A stretch of 64,000 nucleotides of DNA from Crotophaga sulcirostris (GCA_013397455.1 VYZB01000035.1:2728205-2792204), one strand, 5' to 3'; positions 39,501 to 53,800 are shown, counted from the stretch's first letter. Program-made: numbers and translations. Notes: a model not told the origin generated them from the letters alone.

Positions 39501-40829
39501 AAGATGTCAGAAAAAAAACAACATTTAATTACAAAAGAGCTTTTTAAATTAAAAAAGATAATGGCACTAAACCAGAAACAAAGTTATTTAAGAGATAATA
39601 GCCACAGGATGGTTGTAATTTTATACCGAAACTGTACAGCTGTTTCTATCATCTTCACTTTGCTCCTGATCAAAATAACATCTAGAGTTCCAGTAACAAG
39701 TAATCTTTTACAGAACTATAATGTATTATGAAAACATACATATTTTTTGTATTACATGACAAAAAAAATCTTACATTTATTACATTAGATTAATAAATAT
39801 TTACCTAAGCATTGTACTGGTTTTCTACTCTACTCCTTACATTTAAAGAACAGGGAGTTTTGTTTGTTCTATTGACAAAAGTGATTTGTCTTACAGGGTT
39901 TGCCTATAGTGGCACAATGCTAAACCACATAGAGGTACCCAACAAGATGGAGCTTCGAGGGCAGTACAGTCACATTAGAACAATTTGCTTTGTTATTCAT
40001 CCTGCTTTTGAGAAACCTTCAGTGCTTCCTTCCCATATGAAGACAGTCTTCAACTTCAAAAACTAATAAATGCGTACGTCCCCAAAATTGTTCGTATGCT
40101 GTGGATAAATAATTAGTAGATGCCCATTTTTCCATGACCTTCCAGAGTTCTGTTTCACTGCTTATTTATAAAATAGATAGTTTTAATCGTTACTTTGGGA
40201 GCAAAACAGTCAGGGCCTCTATCCAAAGCTCAGTAGAAAGGCCCTTTATTCGCTTTGATCAAGTCAAAAAAATGTAATTCAATCCTGGATTGTATGTAGA
40301 ATATTCCCTGTGAGATCAATATAATTCTGTGTATGCACTCAAAGGAAATATTTCATTTCAAGGATATAATTTCACAGTAGTTTTTGCAGGCCGTCAGTAC
40401 ACAGATGTGAGCACTTCAGCATGGCTGAGCTAGTTTACAAATAAATTGTAAAGTGATACACAAGTTAGCGAGCCCAAAATGTTGCTGCAGGACTGTGGTT
40501 CTACAGCTACAGCTCACAGCAATTTGTGCTGCAATAAGCCACATCAGTCTATAACTGATCATCACTGAATTTCACAGGGAACTTTTCAGTCCTTCATGCA
40601 GAGAGAAGGATTTGCAAGAGTTCACTGCTAGATTATTAATTTTTGAAGTGCTTTAGACAGCATCTATCAGCATAAGAGAAATCAGAACTTGATTTCTAGC
40701 CTCATTCAGGATAGACGAGACATAATGGTAGATGGTAGATAATATCCATGTGAACGCCACAGTAGACCTTTACATTGATTTTGAATGAAATTCTTGGTAG
40801 TTTGCTACCTATGAAATTTAGACTACAGT
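36546..40829. other. Intergenic, between the CpG-dense patch and the ARHGAP18 3' end
   Basis: No gene or clear repeat was recognised. Overlapping frames at 38625-38816 (-) and 38653-38982 (+) have no known domain. The right end merges with the expected ARHGAP18 3' UTR, whose boundary is uncertain. Confidence 0.55.
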
Positions 40830-41765
40830 TTCCCTCCATGGTTATTTTATTCTTCCTGAAAGCTTTTATTGTGCTAATAATTAGCAGGTTTTGGCAGTTC
40901 ACAAAATGCTTTGCAACCTATCAAATGTCAAAAAAACCCTGAAAACAGTTTATATAACGTAGCTGTATATCGTTGCTGAAAAACCCAAAGGTCTATCTAA
41001 CTCACGACAACATTCCAGAAAGGACACTGCCAAGAGTGGTGAGCTTTAAAAATGACTCACCTTGTCACAGGCCTTTTTTTTTTTGTATAAATAATCTCAA
41101 GAATACAATCAACTGGAAAAGAATAAAAAATATTTAAAAGATCTAGCAAAAAGCTGCATAGAAAGCATTTTCACAGTTGTTTTTAAATAGTTTTCATCAA
41201 ACTTTACCTAGAAAGTCAACAAAATTAGGACTTCCAAAACCAAAATACATTGCATTGCAGTTTCTTCCCATGAATTTCACCCTTATTTCGGAAATTCATA
41301 TAACTGGTTTTAGGTATTTTTAATACTGTACCATTCAGAAGTGCTGATCAGTATTTGGTTCTCCAGTGTATTAGTACTGCAAAAACCTATATGAACACAA
41401 AATTCTACACAAACAGATTGTAGATATCTAACATAAAGTGGTTAAACATCTGTTTGAAAAATAAATTCTTTTGAAACAAGACCTACCAGGTGGGAGGTAG
41501 ATTAGTGTCATTAAAGTATTTAAGGTACTCATTCTCATTTCAAATATGACTGGAAAAACTGTGCCATCTCCAAAATTTTGCTGTAAGTAAAACTGAGAAG
41601 TTACTTGTAATTGCTGTTGGGTTTCCATCACATTTTTTTTTTTTTTACTGGATAAGGTTCTATTAATATGTATCACCAGTTGAATGCTGAAAGGACATAC
41701 TATCCCTTTGAAACACTCAGCCTTACAAAGTAAGTCCACAGGTTGTTCTGCCATTAGTTGTGAGC
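40830..41765 (-). other. ARHGAP18: ARHGAP18 3' UTR, end uncertain
   Basis: Sequence after the ARHGAP18 stop. Two close AATAAA signals on the - strand (40870-40865 and 40851-40846) would give a UTR of about 0.9 kb. Another AATAAA candidate lies at 40250-40245. Which one is used cannot be decided from sequence. A 15-base A run on the sense strand lies near 41650-41635. Confidence 0.45.
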
Positions 41766-41857
41766 TTAGTTCTGCTTAGATTTTATAACCCACTCAGCAT
41801 TTGGGTTGAGCTGGTATAGGTCCTTCATGTAGGTATCATCATCAAGGCAGCGTTCTC
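41766..41857 (-). CDS. ARHGAP18: ARHGAP18 terminal coding exon with stop
   Basis: 92 bp, acceptor tctgtttctag. It completes the Gly codon and encodes ERCLDDDTYMKDLYQLNPNA, then EWVIKSKQN and TAA (41768-41766). The block matches the family up to the last two or three residues, where vertebrates vary. Confidence 0.95.
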
Positions 41858-44800
41858 CTAGAAACAGAAGAGATATGTGGTTACATCAGCACCAAAAACG
41901 GATGGAAACAACTCTACTTTTACATTTTCAAGCCCTGTCTGTGGTATTAAACAAAGGACAACAAAGCTAAAACCTAAAAGTGCTCCTACCCTTCCCATCT
42001 GTCTTGGTGAGGAAGGGAGAAAGAGGAAGAAGGAAGGGGCTGTGCTACCTCTGAAGCACATTCTAGGTCAGATTCTTCACAAAGACCATGCATGTAGGAC
42101 GTCCCATCTGTGAAGGTTTAGGAATAAAGAAGCAATGCCCTGGTCCTCTTGTGGTTAAATGCAAGCATTATGTTATTTTTCCCTTCTTAAACAGAAAGTT
42201 TGAGTAAGGTTTGTTCTTGCTAGGAAGGCGTTATTCCCTATCCTGCTCCTCTTGGTCAGCAGTTCTGCATAGCACTTCTAATGGTTATTATACTAGGAGG
42301 GAAAAGAAGTGCTTGTTCTTGGTGTGGTACAAGCAATATATTTATGTCTAGTAGCTAGGATGAACATAACATATGCTGACCCATCAAGATTTGCATATTC
42401 TTCCCATTCCCTCACAGGCAAAGCATTATCTCGTGCATTTGCAGCTGTACATCACAGCCCCTCTCCTACTCCACCCTGACAGTGGTTGGGTTAGATGGCT
42501 GGTGTGCCAGACAGATGTCTCCAAGCACACGTGCTCCTGAAGCAGAAGGTGAGCAGAGGTGGGATGCAGCAGCTGGGTTTGTCTGGAAGCTCTCTGGACT
42601 CCCTGCGCAGAGCAGGCAAGAAGGCAGGACTCCCCGCTCAACCAGGCTCAGCCTCCATCTGCTCCCTCTCCATTCACTCTCCTTTCCAGCTGGCAGCCTG
42701 TCTTCCCTCTAGGATTTTTAATCCCAACCTGTACGACCTGTACCACCCACGCTGCTGAACTAGGCCCTCTCCCACACACAGTGCAGTGTGCTCAGGCAGT
42801 GAGAGCACAGAGACAGTGGTTTGCCATGTCTGTGTCCAGCCCCGGTAAAGAAGAAATAGCAGAAGTACCATTGAGTGCCCTGAAGCCCTATAGTGTTCTG
42901 AGTACTCAAAAAAAGTCTGGAGCCTTCAGCAGCTCCATCTGTTAGGGCACAGGATTGCAGCATTGCACTTATTACAATTATGAGCATACATGTATGCATA
43001 GGAGCACATCACAATCCTGTTGAGTCTTCTCCCTTTTGGGCTCTCTTTACATGACTCAGTCATATTGAGCAGAAAGAGAAAATGGCAAAGATTGTGACAG
43101 CTGGTTTACTTAAATCTGTCCAGCAGGTTAAAGTCAGGGATTTTCTTTTATCTCAACTGAGAGTATTAATAAGGACTAGTATTTGTAAAGACTGATTAAA
43201 GTTGAAATTGTCTGGAAGTAAACCATTCAGACAGATGAAACATCCAAGCTTTCTATCCTATTTTATAACAAAACAAAACCAAACCAATATGCAACTAGAC
43301 ATGTATTTTCTCTAAGAGACATACAAGTTCTGTCACATTTAAAGTGACATTAGATTGTTCCAGCTTCACTGGAATTCTATTACAAAAACTTTTTTCTCCA
43401 ATGATTACACCTCTGTAAAATAAACAAGGTACTCCTCACAAAAAAAAATCTATTTAAGAATGATTAGGTAAAAACAAAAAAAATACTTGAGGTAGTAATT
43501 TACATACAGGATTTAAACTTGCAGAGTGAAGGACTGGGTATTCATGGAATCACATAACTTTATTTCAAGTTTAACAGTTCACGGTTAATAAGAAAAAGTA
43601 TATAAGTCAATGAAATACTGTTTTCTAGTTCTCTTTCTTTTTATGAAAAATACTATGATTAGAAATTTATTTCCAATGTAAAAATACTTCTATATTCGTC
43701 AAATACAATTTCAGAACCCTGTTCAAAATTATCATTTGGTGCTAACCTTGCTGACCTGTTTTATTTGCTTTAATCAAGAGGGTCTGGAAGACACCGAGCA
43801 GGGAAGACTAACAGTTGGAATATTTTATCACTAGGTCATGTTTCTGGTTAAGTGTTTTTCCCCCCAAAGGAACTTGCAAGCAACACTCAAATGCACAGGA
43901 CAAAGGACTGTTAAGGTCATTTATTGCACCTCAATATAAAAAGATGAATAAGATGAACTTCAAGTTCCTTCTTATCCAACCTTTCTGTGTTGCTTCACTG
44001 TAAATACGTATCAGGAACACCTGTTACAGCTGCTGTATTCCTCTGGGAGAGGTAATAAGGCACTGCTAAAACCATCATCACACCAACACCTCTGCTTCCT
44101 TCTCCCCAGGGTTAACTGTCTGCCTTAGTGTCAGGGAGAACAAGGGACATGAATAAAAATGCAACCACAATGAATCCCATGGACAATGCGCCAAGGAATC
44201 CTATTCTAGCAAAAAAAAGTTGTTCAGAAACCATTCTTACCAATATTTCCTCCTATTTCATACAGAAAGACCTCTTCTTTCTTGAGTGCCTGGACATTCC
44301 CACTGTCAGGAACAAACCATGATGAGTACCAATATTGTGAAAGAGTCACTTAGGTTTGTCTGGGAGAAATTATGCTAATTAAGATCAGCAGTGTACCTGT
44401 CATAAATCCTTTCTGTTTATGCTCATTTACTGATACAGTAAGTGAGTAAGAATACCCTTGCATGCTAGCGCAAATGAACAGTCCTGCAAGTGAACAATAC
44501 ACTATAGAAAAGGTAAAATAAGACAGACATTAAGAAACTACAGGGTTTAGAAAAGAATTCCATTGTTATTAGCAAGTAGCCCAATATTTACCCTCTGATT
44601 TTTCTTTCACTGCTGGTGCAAAAACAAGTATTCCCCTCAAACACTCCATATTTCTGAAAAAAAGCCTTATGTTTGGGAGGGAGAAAACACAATCTTGTTG
44701 GTTTTAATTTTGCTGCAACTAAAAGAAGTAAAAAATAGACAGTGGAAAAATAAAGTCCCTGTGTTACAAAGGGATTTTATTATTCTCACTGCTTAATTGT

Positions 44801-47800
44801 AATAATATATGCTAAGGCACAGTCAGAAAATAACTTTCTGTTAAAAGTATAAACCTCTAAATACAGCATTTAGGAGAAAGCAGTTTCTTAACCTCAACTA
44901 GTATAGCGTATTATTGCTTTAACATGAATAGTTATGTATGATACCCTCATGTTAAATATTTTTTGCTAAGCCTCTTCTGATTTCTTATTTTGCTCATATT
45001 TACAAAAATAGATGTAAAAGCTTGATTAAAACTTCTCACTTTCTAAATGGATTTGGATGACTCAAATACAGCTTTCCTTTTATATCAATAAACATGCACA
45101 ACATTTGCATATATTTACATCCTAATACCTATACTGTTGCTACATATAAATGCATTTTTTCAAAATATTTTCTTTCTCATTTCCTCACTCCTTTGTTTCC
45201 TAGACTTATCTTCTTGAAGTTCCTTTCTGTCTTCTCCCCAGAAAGTTACAAAAGTACTCCTGACCCATGAGATTAAATAGCAGTTAATTTTTGACTAAAG
45301 GCACTCTTGTATTCCTGAAAGCTTAATGAGTTTTAATGACACTTGGAGCACTAAGCATGTATTCTAATATCCCTAAAGTTCATTAACCCACCTGAAATTA
45401 AAGTATTTTAAAATATTTTTCTTGATAAAACATATGAAAAGCCACTTCTCCCAAAACGGTAACAAAACAAAAATGTGTTTGTACCTTTTCTGGCTGAGAA
45501 ACCTGGCTACTATATCACCGGCTTTCAGTTCTTCTGTCAGCTGTATTGCCATGGAAACTTTCAAAAGCTGAGGCGCTTGCACCCGTATCACTCCCTGAGG
45601 AACATCAACCTGCAAAGCAATAACGGTGTTGGAACAAAGCTGCTAGCAGCTGGCTTTGATGGGTTTCTCAAAATACAGTACGGAATAAGTAACACAGTAC
45701 AGTGCTCTGTAAGTACACTTAACTACTATCTACTACACTTCGCTGCTGAAATATGGTAACTACACAGTATTTCAGAAAATTACATCAGACTTTCATATCT
45801 CTTTAACAGCAAGGAGAACTTTGGAACAAAAGAAGAGTAGTGTTTTATTATTTTTCAAAGAATAACAAGAACAATTACTGCTATATTAAGAACATTCTTT
45901 GCTATGATAAGAAGAATATGAGATTGATATGGAAAAGACTTGCTGCATGCACGAAAGCCAGGCAACCACCCTGTACCATGCCACCCCCCCCCCCCCCAGA
46001 ACTTCCAGAAGACGTCTTTCCAGTTTCATTTAATCTGAACTTTAAATCAAAAAAAGAAATCACAAAGTATTCACAGGTCAGTCTACTTTAAGTGATTTTT
46101 CTTTTCAAATATAATTTCCTTTTAAAACAGATATTCACTACTGCAGATTTTTCTCCCTGTTTTTTATTCTCCAGAATATATTCAGCTAGTCGACCTGCAG
46201 GTATGACTACATAATGGGCTTGTATTTTATTTCAACTCAAAAATCCTTGATGATGAATATCAGTCATATTAGTTACAGAGAAGGAGGGCTGCAAAGGACA
46301 GTTTTTCTGTTCATTCTGTAGTACATGACATTTGGAGTTACAAAAGGCATAATTTATTTGTGAATAAGGTCCTAATTTCTGTTCCTGGAAATCTTGAGGT
46401 AATTTTTCTATTCGTATTACATTACCATTTACCCAAATATACTCAATTTGATAGAAAAAGAAATGTAAGAGTCTCAGTAGTCAAGATTGATTATGACAGT
46501 TCATTCTCTCCTTTTTCCCCCTTATTTACTGCAATTGTAAGGCTGAACATTTCTGCCTCCATAATCAATGAACAAATCTGGGCACCTATGAATCTAGGAT
46601 AGCTCCTCAGGAACCATCCGAGTTAAACGAATATAGAACAAGTATAAACGTGAGCAGAATCAGAAACCCAGCTTCCTGAGAAAGCTAAAGGCTCATTACT
46701 ATACAAGTGAAGAGCTATAGTAAGTAAGTTTAAACAAGCAATCCTTTTATATTCAGTCTTTTATTTATTGATTTTTAAAATACTAGACATAATAACTATT
46801 TCTGTCAAAAGCATTAAAATCACCAAATTGAGAATTTGCTTCATCGTAATGATGGAATGGTTGCAAGGGATCTCACAGAGCAACTCCCTAAATTTATCAA
46901 ATCTATTATTTAAGGTCTCCACCTACAGAAACAACTTCCTTAGCCATCTGCTAGAAAGTTAACACCTACTTAAACATCTTTTGTCTCTTTTCAGTCTGTT
47001 GGGATTCTGGCAAAAGGAAGAAAACTTTTAAGGATGAGAGGGTTATTTACACATACCCGGACTGGTCTTTCATCAAATTCTGTATGGTAAACTTAAACTG
47101 TTTTTCATTTTTGTATACAATCCTGTTTCATTTTGTCTCAGTTGATTTTAATGGAGTTTTTCCAACCTTCAGCTGGATAACAGGGTCTTTTATTCTATAC
47201 AGCAGGCATATGATAAATTATTTAAAAACCTGGCAGCATTAAGTGTATGAGAGAAGGAATGAGAAATGTCCACAAAACTGTAACATTATGGTCACAGATC
47301 AAACAGAATAATTACTTTGGTTATTCACACAGAATCATTATTAGCTCAGCTAATGAGTGCATTTTGTCACTTTGTGCTAGTTTTGGCTGGGATAGAGTTA
47401 ATTTTCTTTATAGCAGATAGTATGAGGCTATGTTTTGGATCATCACCTGCATTTACAGAAGAACTCGCGCTCAGTTGCACAGTATGTTCATGGTGCTCAA
47501 CTATAGAGAGAACAGACAATGAGCATCCCCTAGCCCATTCACTGTTCATGGGAAAAGAAAATGTGGGAAAGAAAATGTGGTCACAGAAGGACCTATTCTC
47601 TGCACAGCACAGTTCAAAACATTCATATCGGGGTTCCACATCACAACATATAAACCAAGTACCTATAAGGTGATTGAAAATACGCTTAAGGATGGGCCAC
47701 CTATACTACTTAAGTCCCCTCTCCTGCCTCACAGGCAGGATGAAGTTTACAACATTGAAACCCCTCTGGCTGAGTGAGATGCTTGCACACTTTAAAAACC

Positions 47801-50800
47801 TGAAGAGAGATAGATCCTTAGTTGATGGAATATACACTGGCCTAAAACAATTAGCCTGTAACAGGCACAGCAGTCATCTGTGAGGTACTCCTCTTCTTTC
47901 AAACCTTTTCTTTTCAGAGGAACTTGAATCTATATATCACAAAAGAACTGCAGCTGCTTGGCTATAGGATCTGGGGTAGGTCTCTTCCAGAGTCTCCTGT
48001 TCCATTTTGCATGACAAACTTAAATATTCATCAGACTGTATGAAGAGATGAATGAAGTGACTATGCAGTATCTTCACTAACAACTCAGATGATGGAATAT
48101 AATATAAACTTATTAGATGTGTGAATGATATCAAGCAGTAATGGGGCACAAGAATTATGAAGACCAAAACTGGAATTACAAAGGATCTTGCTACACGGGA
48201 GACAAAGTCTGAAAGAAATGGAATGCAGCTGCTCTGTTTGAACTGCAAAGTGTTGCACCTAGACTGAGACAAACAACAGTAGAACTATATAAAGAGAAAA
48301 GATTTAGCAGGTGGCATTTTTTTTTTTTTAGTAAATAATCTAGCATTAAAGTGGATAACAAATTTAGCAAGTCAGTAAAGTTATATACTGTGAAAATTCA
48401 AAACAGTCACACAAACACAACAGCTATGGGATACAATGGTTATTCTAACCTGTATTAGATAAGCCCAGTAGCATTGCATTGTGCAGCCAACACGACTGCT
48501 CCTATATTCTGGAGCAACTGCAACATATAGAGGAATACAATGACCAATGGTATAAATCTGGTTAAGGTAGTAAGTAAATTTCCAATCCTGAGGGCATCTT
48601 TCTTTCCCTCGCTAGAGCATAATGCACCCGGACAACAACATTAAGACTTAATCCCTAACACAGACTTGGGGCCACATGTATGCAAAGGTATCTCAAAAAG
48701 CAATTAACTCTCAAAAGCCCTCTAATATTAACCACTGTCAATTAACCCTCATAAGCCCTTTAATATTAACCATTCTTAGCACTGTACAGAGATCTTGCCC
48801 AAAGGTTGCAGTTAATGCTATTTAACATCTGTCCTACAAGGGGAAATTTGATTGACAGAGAGGCCTCATCAGAGATAAAACGAAATTTTATCCAAATTAG
48901 CTGACATTAAGAATGCTGATATTGAGATATTTCCCAGGAGTCTGGAAATGACTGAAGGTCTGTCCATCTATGTTTGTTTAATCACGTAGGGTGTCACAGC
49001 ATCTGGTAAAAAATAGCAACTTTTGCTTAGTTTTTCAAAGAGTTTTCAAAGAAGTTTCAAAGAGTCTTCACTGGAGTGGGGAATCAGCACAAGTCTGGGT
49101 GCCTCATTTGCAATCTAATAGTGGAATGTAGTTCAGGAACTGCAGAGGAAAATCATCTCAATTTCGAATTAAGAAAGTATAAATTGAGAAGAAAAAAAGC
49201 CAACAAGTTTCCCTTAAAGAATCAGACAATTTTTACTTGGAAAAACGTATAGAATTGTCATTCACAATGAAGACTTATCAATTTGAGACTATTATTTTGA
49301 AAGTAACATGTAATATTACTTTCAAGAAATATTCTCAGGTAGCAAAATTACTGAATACTTCAAATAAGCATGACATATTTGTGAAAAATTGTTCTGCTTA
49401 ATTTTGAAAGAAATCCCCACAGATTTCTAGGACTTAAAGAAAATTCTTGAATAGTAACTTTACATTTACATCTGGGTATGTATGACATGAGACTTTAGCC
49501 CTAACTCCCCAGTGGATTAAAAAGGCATATTTTACTCTAAAAGTCCAAAAGCACTAAATTATAAAAAAAAAAAAATCAATACTTTAAGTTGCAAGAGCAT
49601 TTGCCTATTTCTGCGTACTTGCTGTTATTTCTGTGTTGAACAGGGGATGGCAGCATTAAGTGTCAACTGAACTGTACACAGAGAATCCTTTTCTTACTAG
49701 GCAGCATAAAACAAATGTCAATGTTTAATTAGATTTATTTTAAAATTTTATGGAAGTCCTCATTCTGTGTACAGATTTCTTCATATTGATAAATTTGAAA
49801 GTAAGGTAAAGTGATGCACAGGGAATTGATTAAATTTGGACACTAAGAGGTGAGTCAAATATTGCATTAAATATGAGGTAGGAACAGTAAAATATATTTC
49901 TCTGACAGATATTGGATCCAGTTGTCCAAAGAACTTAGCTTTTTGCACATTCAAAAAAAAAAGTAAAAGAAGGCATACTTGCAAGATTAACCCAGGCAGA
50001 TTTGAGGGATACTATAGCATATTGATATGCAAAATTATATTTTTGTGTCTTAATATCTTAAGAAAAAGCCTTTATTAGAATATGACAAGGCTTTTCTTTT
50101 AAGTTTCCCATACATATACTTGATAAGAAAAACACTGCCCACTCAGACTAATGCATTATTACAAGCTACCACAAGATGTCTCTAATTCACCGGAATCTTC
50201 AATACAACCTCAACCCACAAGGTGGTATTTTGATACCACCTAAAGCTGATGCGTATTCATTGTTATCCAGATACACATATTTGGTGTTACCTGTTTACTT
50301 ATTTAAGATAACTTTGGAAATATATATTTCAAATGCATTATAATTAAGATAGCAGACAGTATCGGCTAACGATCTTCAAAAAACTGTAATTACTAACTTC
50401 ACTGAAATCGTAAATAATAATTTCAATGTACATGAAATACATTTTTGAAAAGTTTCCATGTCAGTGGGAACAGTTCAATTAAAATATTTCTAAAGTACAG
50501 GAAAAATTAACATTATGATGCCACATGATTTCTTTTTCATTGTAAAGAACGTATGAAGAACACTACACTGAAACTTAGGCCTTGACATCACTTATGGGTC
50601 CGGTAGAAGTCAGTTACCTAATGGAGACATACTGAACTGTAGACTATATGCACGGGGGTAAGCTGGGAATAGACACTGGGACAATAGCTGCATAAGAAGC
50701 AGCATATCAGTTTTTCATACCTTTGGGGTTTCTTGGGGTGGGTGAGTTGTGCACGTTCTAGCATGCCCCACTTTAGAAAGAATAGTTAAAAATTCATTGA

Positions 50801-53800
50801 GGCAAATAGTTCAGTGGTTTGGGAACTCCTATAACAGGAATAAGGATTGAATGCTACCTTTGTTTACAAACACTATTAAATATCAAATAGTGAAATCCAG
50901 ATATTTATTTTTTAAGTAAACACATGGTTTGCCGTGACTTCCATCGGGCAGCAATGCATCCACATGTGGGTACAGTCATACTGAGTGCTGTCGCAGCACT
51001 CGCTCCCTCTACAGATACATATCTAAAGTATTTTTGTTTCAGATGCCCAATTTGAAACAACCTGTGGGATGTAATTTTTCAGAATAGAAATATTTTGAAA
51101 AATCTGGGAAAACAAGCAAACAAAGAGCCCAATCTATATGTCATACTGGTAACTCGTAAACTATGAAATCCATATTAACTTGCTATCTATTGAAATTCCC
51201 AGTTAGATAAATGTAGATATCCCCTCTGCTATATCCGCTTTTTCACTAGAGATGATAGTCTTATTAATACATTATTTCAGATGTATGTTTTCTTACATCA
51301 TTAGGGGTCTTCTCCAGTTTCTCATGCTTTTCTCGGTCATATGCCATCTTTTTCAGAAGTTTCTTCATAGCTTTGTCCTTTTTCTCCTTCTTCTGCCTTT
51401 CAGTGTTTTGTTTTCTCACTTGGTTAACAATAAACTTAGGAATCTACATGAATATAGATTGTAAGTATGAATACAGAATTTCCTTAAGTAACTAACTTAT
51501 CAATACTTTGTAAATAGACAGGTTGTCAGGTAGAACACAAGATAATAGTATTTTTTTCCAACAATAATTAAAGATTCAGATACTATAAAGCCGTGAAACA
51601 GTTTAAAAGTTATTCCATTTGTGATGTTATATTCCATTCAGTAAGGTCTCAGGGGTAGAGAGGTGGAAGCATTTTTACTGTCCTCAGCCAAAAAAAAAAA
51701 AAAAAGGTCACTCAACACTTCGTCTGTGCAACGTTTCCCCACATGCAGCAGAAACGGCCAAAATTGTTTAAAGTTGCTGATGGACAACAAAGCCCAAACT
51801 TCTCCAGTTTGTCTGAGTCAGAGCTTTCCTTAAGACACAACTTCATGTTTTATCAAAACATGTTTTATACAATAAGACATTTGGCCCAAAAGGGAAATGG
51901 ACTAAAACACTATTTCCTGTTAATATCTCTAAGCAGGAAAGATTAAGTTCCTTACAACAATGGATACTGATAGGCCAAATAAAAGATACCCTAAGGATTT
52001 ATTTTTTAGTTCACATGTGGTGCATAAAATATTAAGCTCTGATGATCAGTTTTAACCCTACTATAAGATGTAATAATTCTGTCTCATTCCCATAAGAGTT
52101 ACCTATGAACAAGACCCCGGCTGGATGGGGCCGATATTTCTCTAGATCATGTAAATAAATTCATACTACTTCCTTGTTCAGATGCCTTGTTTGCAAAATT
52201 TATGATTTTCCCTCTCCCTTAAGAATACACTTACTGTCCAGAGAAGTTTTTGGTACCGAATCATAAAGCGCATGACGTTTGCTGTTCCAGCTGCCATAAC
52301 AAACTCGCTTTGTTCAATAGTCTTTGAGCCAAACCCATGAAATGTGAAAAGGTTTGGGGCCATCACCATCGCAACATTCTTTAAGGTCATTTTATTTTTG
52401 TCTCGATGATCAATGACCCTTTGGAGGAATTCAAGCAGTACCTGAAACAACAACAGAACTTACAGCTCAACTCTGCACATGAAAAAGTTATGAGTGAAAT
52501 GATGCTATACCTTTTTTGGAAAAGCTCTTAATTCCTAACAAAACCACATTAAAAGCAATCAATAATATGAAGTGTGGATATGGATTTGTTCACAGGACCG
52601 TAATGCAAGTTTTGTTTCCTTTAAGTAATGAAGAAAATCATTCTCATTATCTTTGTGGGTAACATTTTCAAAAGCATTCAAGTGACTTTGAAGCTCTGCA
52701 CAATAATTTTTTTTTCAAAACCCTCATTATGTAGGCATATAAGTAGCATCCCATGGATGCTTTTGAAAACATTACTGTTGGCTTTTCTTAAATTGAAAGT
52801 GAACACAATAGTGACAGCTGTCATGGTTAGGGGAACATGGAGTGGCTACTTCTGTAAGGTAAGCAATCTGTGAGTAAACCACTGCATTGTGAATGACAGG
52901 TAGCCAGTTATAAACTGTCAGTCTTCAATTAACTCAGTTCCAGATACTTGTAACTCAACTCGGTAGCCCTCAACTGCTTCCACGCAGTAAATAAAAAGAA
53001 TGTCATGTTTAAACAATAAGACCTAATGGGATTTTTTTTCCTGTAATAGAAGATATTCTGCATCCCACACAAATCCTGCAAATTTGGTTGCACTGATTTT
53101 AATAGTAAGCATATTCTAGAAAGATTAATAGTTTTCTACAAATGGACAAGCCCAAATTGGAAGATTCCATGTGAAGTGTTGCAAATAGCAACAGGAAGTA
53201 TAAATTTCTAGTTTATTGAGAGTAAAAACAAACAGCGCAGAGAAAAGTCGGCACCAAAAATGAAGAGTTAAACCCATTTCAGAAAAACAAATGCTCATTC
53301 ATAGTATTCTAACACTGTTTATTTTTGCACTGAAATAATGACTGCTGCTGCAAAAAAAAGGGAAAGAAAATTGTAAGATAGTTGCTCACTGGGAGACTAT
53401 TATTGAAATCTCCTAGAAAAATGTCAAGTCCCATTCTTAAAAGTCATTTGGGAGGAATTAGGGTCCTAGGTCTTTTTTTTCTGAAGTTCTGTGAAATACG
53501 AAGAAAGAAAGAATCACTAGTTTCAGTATTAACTTTGAACTGAAAAAAAATAACGTTAAAAGACAATAGCATTCATTACAGTGGATTCACAGAAACAGAC
53601 AAAATATTTGTGCAAGAAAAAAGTATTAGCAATTCTAACCTTGAGAGTGTCTCTGTTTGCTTCAGGTAGAAGGAGAACCAAAAGATTCAAAGCCTGCAGT
53701 TGCTGTTTCTTCGTTGGAAGATCTGCCAGTGAAGTACATGAACCTCAATATTTTAAAATTGTCATTTGTCCTCTTCAAAAAGCAAGATTTCAAAGTGGAA

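Larger units (their letters stand above)
48050..49200 (+). mobile_element. Probable ancient CR1 LINE relic (ORF2 reverse-transcriptase 3' region)
   Basis: Blocks in the + strand resemble the amniote CR1 consensus in the right order. These are aaagtctgaaagaaatgg with caaagtgttgcacctagac at 48200-48265, and cactggagtggg with tctgggtgcctcatttgcaa at about 49068-49120. All frames are broken and the segment between is poorly matched, so it is an old, interrupted copy. The call rests on recall of the family consensus. Boundaries are approximate. Confidence 0.4.
45610..51296 (-). other. ARHGAP18: ARHGAP18 intron of 5.7 kb holding several repeats
   Basis: Contains a 14-base C run (45984-45997), an LTR end fragment (47373-47441), a probable ancient CR1 relic (48050-49200) and a 38-bp tandem duplication (48701-48776), each listed separately. 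No additional exon was recognised. Confidence 0.8.

Noticed and set aside
42426..42999. Cluster of overlapping frames up to 128 codons inside the last ARHGAP18 intron
   Set aside because: Frames are open on both strands at once, which fits local G+C-rich composition. No domain or splice evidence.
47317..47673. 118-codon + strand frame as a gene
   Set aside because: Its start region overlaps the LTR fragment at 47373-47441 and the rest has no recognisable homology.
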